Source of the DNA: a virus
IMG/VR virus record: IMGVR_UViG_3300015371_000078
Coordinates: 1-44,221 of that record
Reading direction: 5' to 3' (one strand)
DNA length: 44,221 bases
Below the pieces are notes generated by a model, which saw nothing but the letters and a program-made list of their open reading frames with translations, did not search any database and was not told the origin of the DNA. The translations under genes and the position numbers were made by a program. Positions 44,114 through 44,221 of this stretch are shown here, piece by piece; the first letter of the stretch is position 1; every line of letters starts with the position of its first letter.

Positions 44114-44221
44114 GAAAGAACTCAAAGAACTGATATCCGGAATCACTGACTTCGATGAACTTTTTTACAAGGGCGTCCTATTCGGAGATTTCGGTAAGCG
44201 AAAGACAACTACGGCCTTGCG
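44099..44221. repeat. Right copy of terminal direct duplication
   Basis: Identical to bases 1-123; contains the last codons of the exonuclease and the first codons of the Sak4-like gene. Marks the overlap of a circular contig. Confidence 0.9.

Noticed and set aside
1-44221. CRISPR array
   Set aside because: The short dispersed GGCTACAG copies have irregular spacing of hundreds to thousands of bases and no spacer-sized regularity.
1-44221. Integrase, attachment site or lysogeny cassette
   Set aside because: No tyrosine or serine recombinase motifs seen; the winged-helix and ribbon-helix-helix-like proteins alone do not show lysogeny.
1-44221. Transposons or insertion sequences
   Set aside because: No transposase-like protein or terminal inverted repeats seen; the two HNH-type proteins are free-standing.

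Overview
The window is one nearly complete genome of a tailed double-stranded DNA phage, written as a linearised circle. Bases 1-123 are repeated exactly at 44099-44221, so the unit is 44,098 bp and the operon at the right edge runs on into the left edge. The host is most likely an actinobacterium: there is a WhiB-like Fe-S regulator (a family confined to Actinobacteria and their phages), and the lysis and tail proteins look like those of phages of Gram-positive bacteria. I saw no tape-measure, sheath or tail-terminator protein. The head-neck set is instead a P22-type portal, a gp4-like adaptor, a hub/nozzle-like protein and very large internal proteins, so the virion is probably short-tailed (podovirus-like). 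I found no integrase, excisionase or partition genes.

Layout. (1) 40.2 kb to the end and on through 7.3 kb, plus strand: replication and recombination. In order come many tiny zinc-ribbon proteins, two HNH-type proteins, a Cas4/RecB-like Fe-S exonuclease, a Sak4-like ATPase with a damaged P-loop, an SSB-like protein, an EEP-fold nuclease, a primase-helicase, a family A DNA polymerase, a ribbon-helix-helix-like protein and a RuvC-like resolvase. (2) 7.1-30.7 kb, minus strand, one long late operon read from right to left: TerS, a tail-fibre-like protein, an SNase-like nuclease, TerL, small proteins, portal, scaffold, major capsid protein, tail/receptor-binding and neck proteins, four tiny related proteins, internal virion proteins (485 and 1335 aa), M15 peptidase, transglycosylase, two membrane proteins, holin, amidase and finally whiB. 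(3) 30.7-31.27 kb: divergent control region. (4) 31.3-32.8 kb, plus strand: a GC-rich early block including a kinase-like protein. (5) 32.85-33.24 kb: a non-coding segment with two strong RNA/DNA structures. (6) 33.2-40.2 kb, plus strand: a winged-helix regulator, a strongly expressed-looking 238-aa protein, small zinc proteins, an SNF2-type helicase, a secreted Cys-rich protein, a 2-TM protein and a tRNA with anticodon UAA.

How it works together, as inferred: host-type promoters of the form T(T/A)GACA-17-TATAAT with TGC before the -10 box serve the right arm. The late operon has a good extended -10 but no -35 box, which suggests an activator, and whiB and the winged-helix gene are candidates. 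A convergent hairpin at 7466-7509 closes both the plus and minus operons and also buries the whiB ribosome binding site.

The strongest unexplained signal is genome-wide. The 8-mer GGCTACAG (or its complement) occurs at least 29 times by my hand count, against about 1.3 expected by chance. It is spread fairly evenly through every module except the GC-rich block, lies mostly on the plus strand, and also lies inside the tRNA gene. Other unusual items are families of small virion proteins that share short motifs and several overprinted gene pairs.
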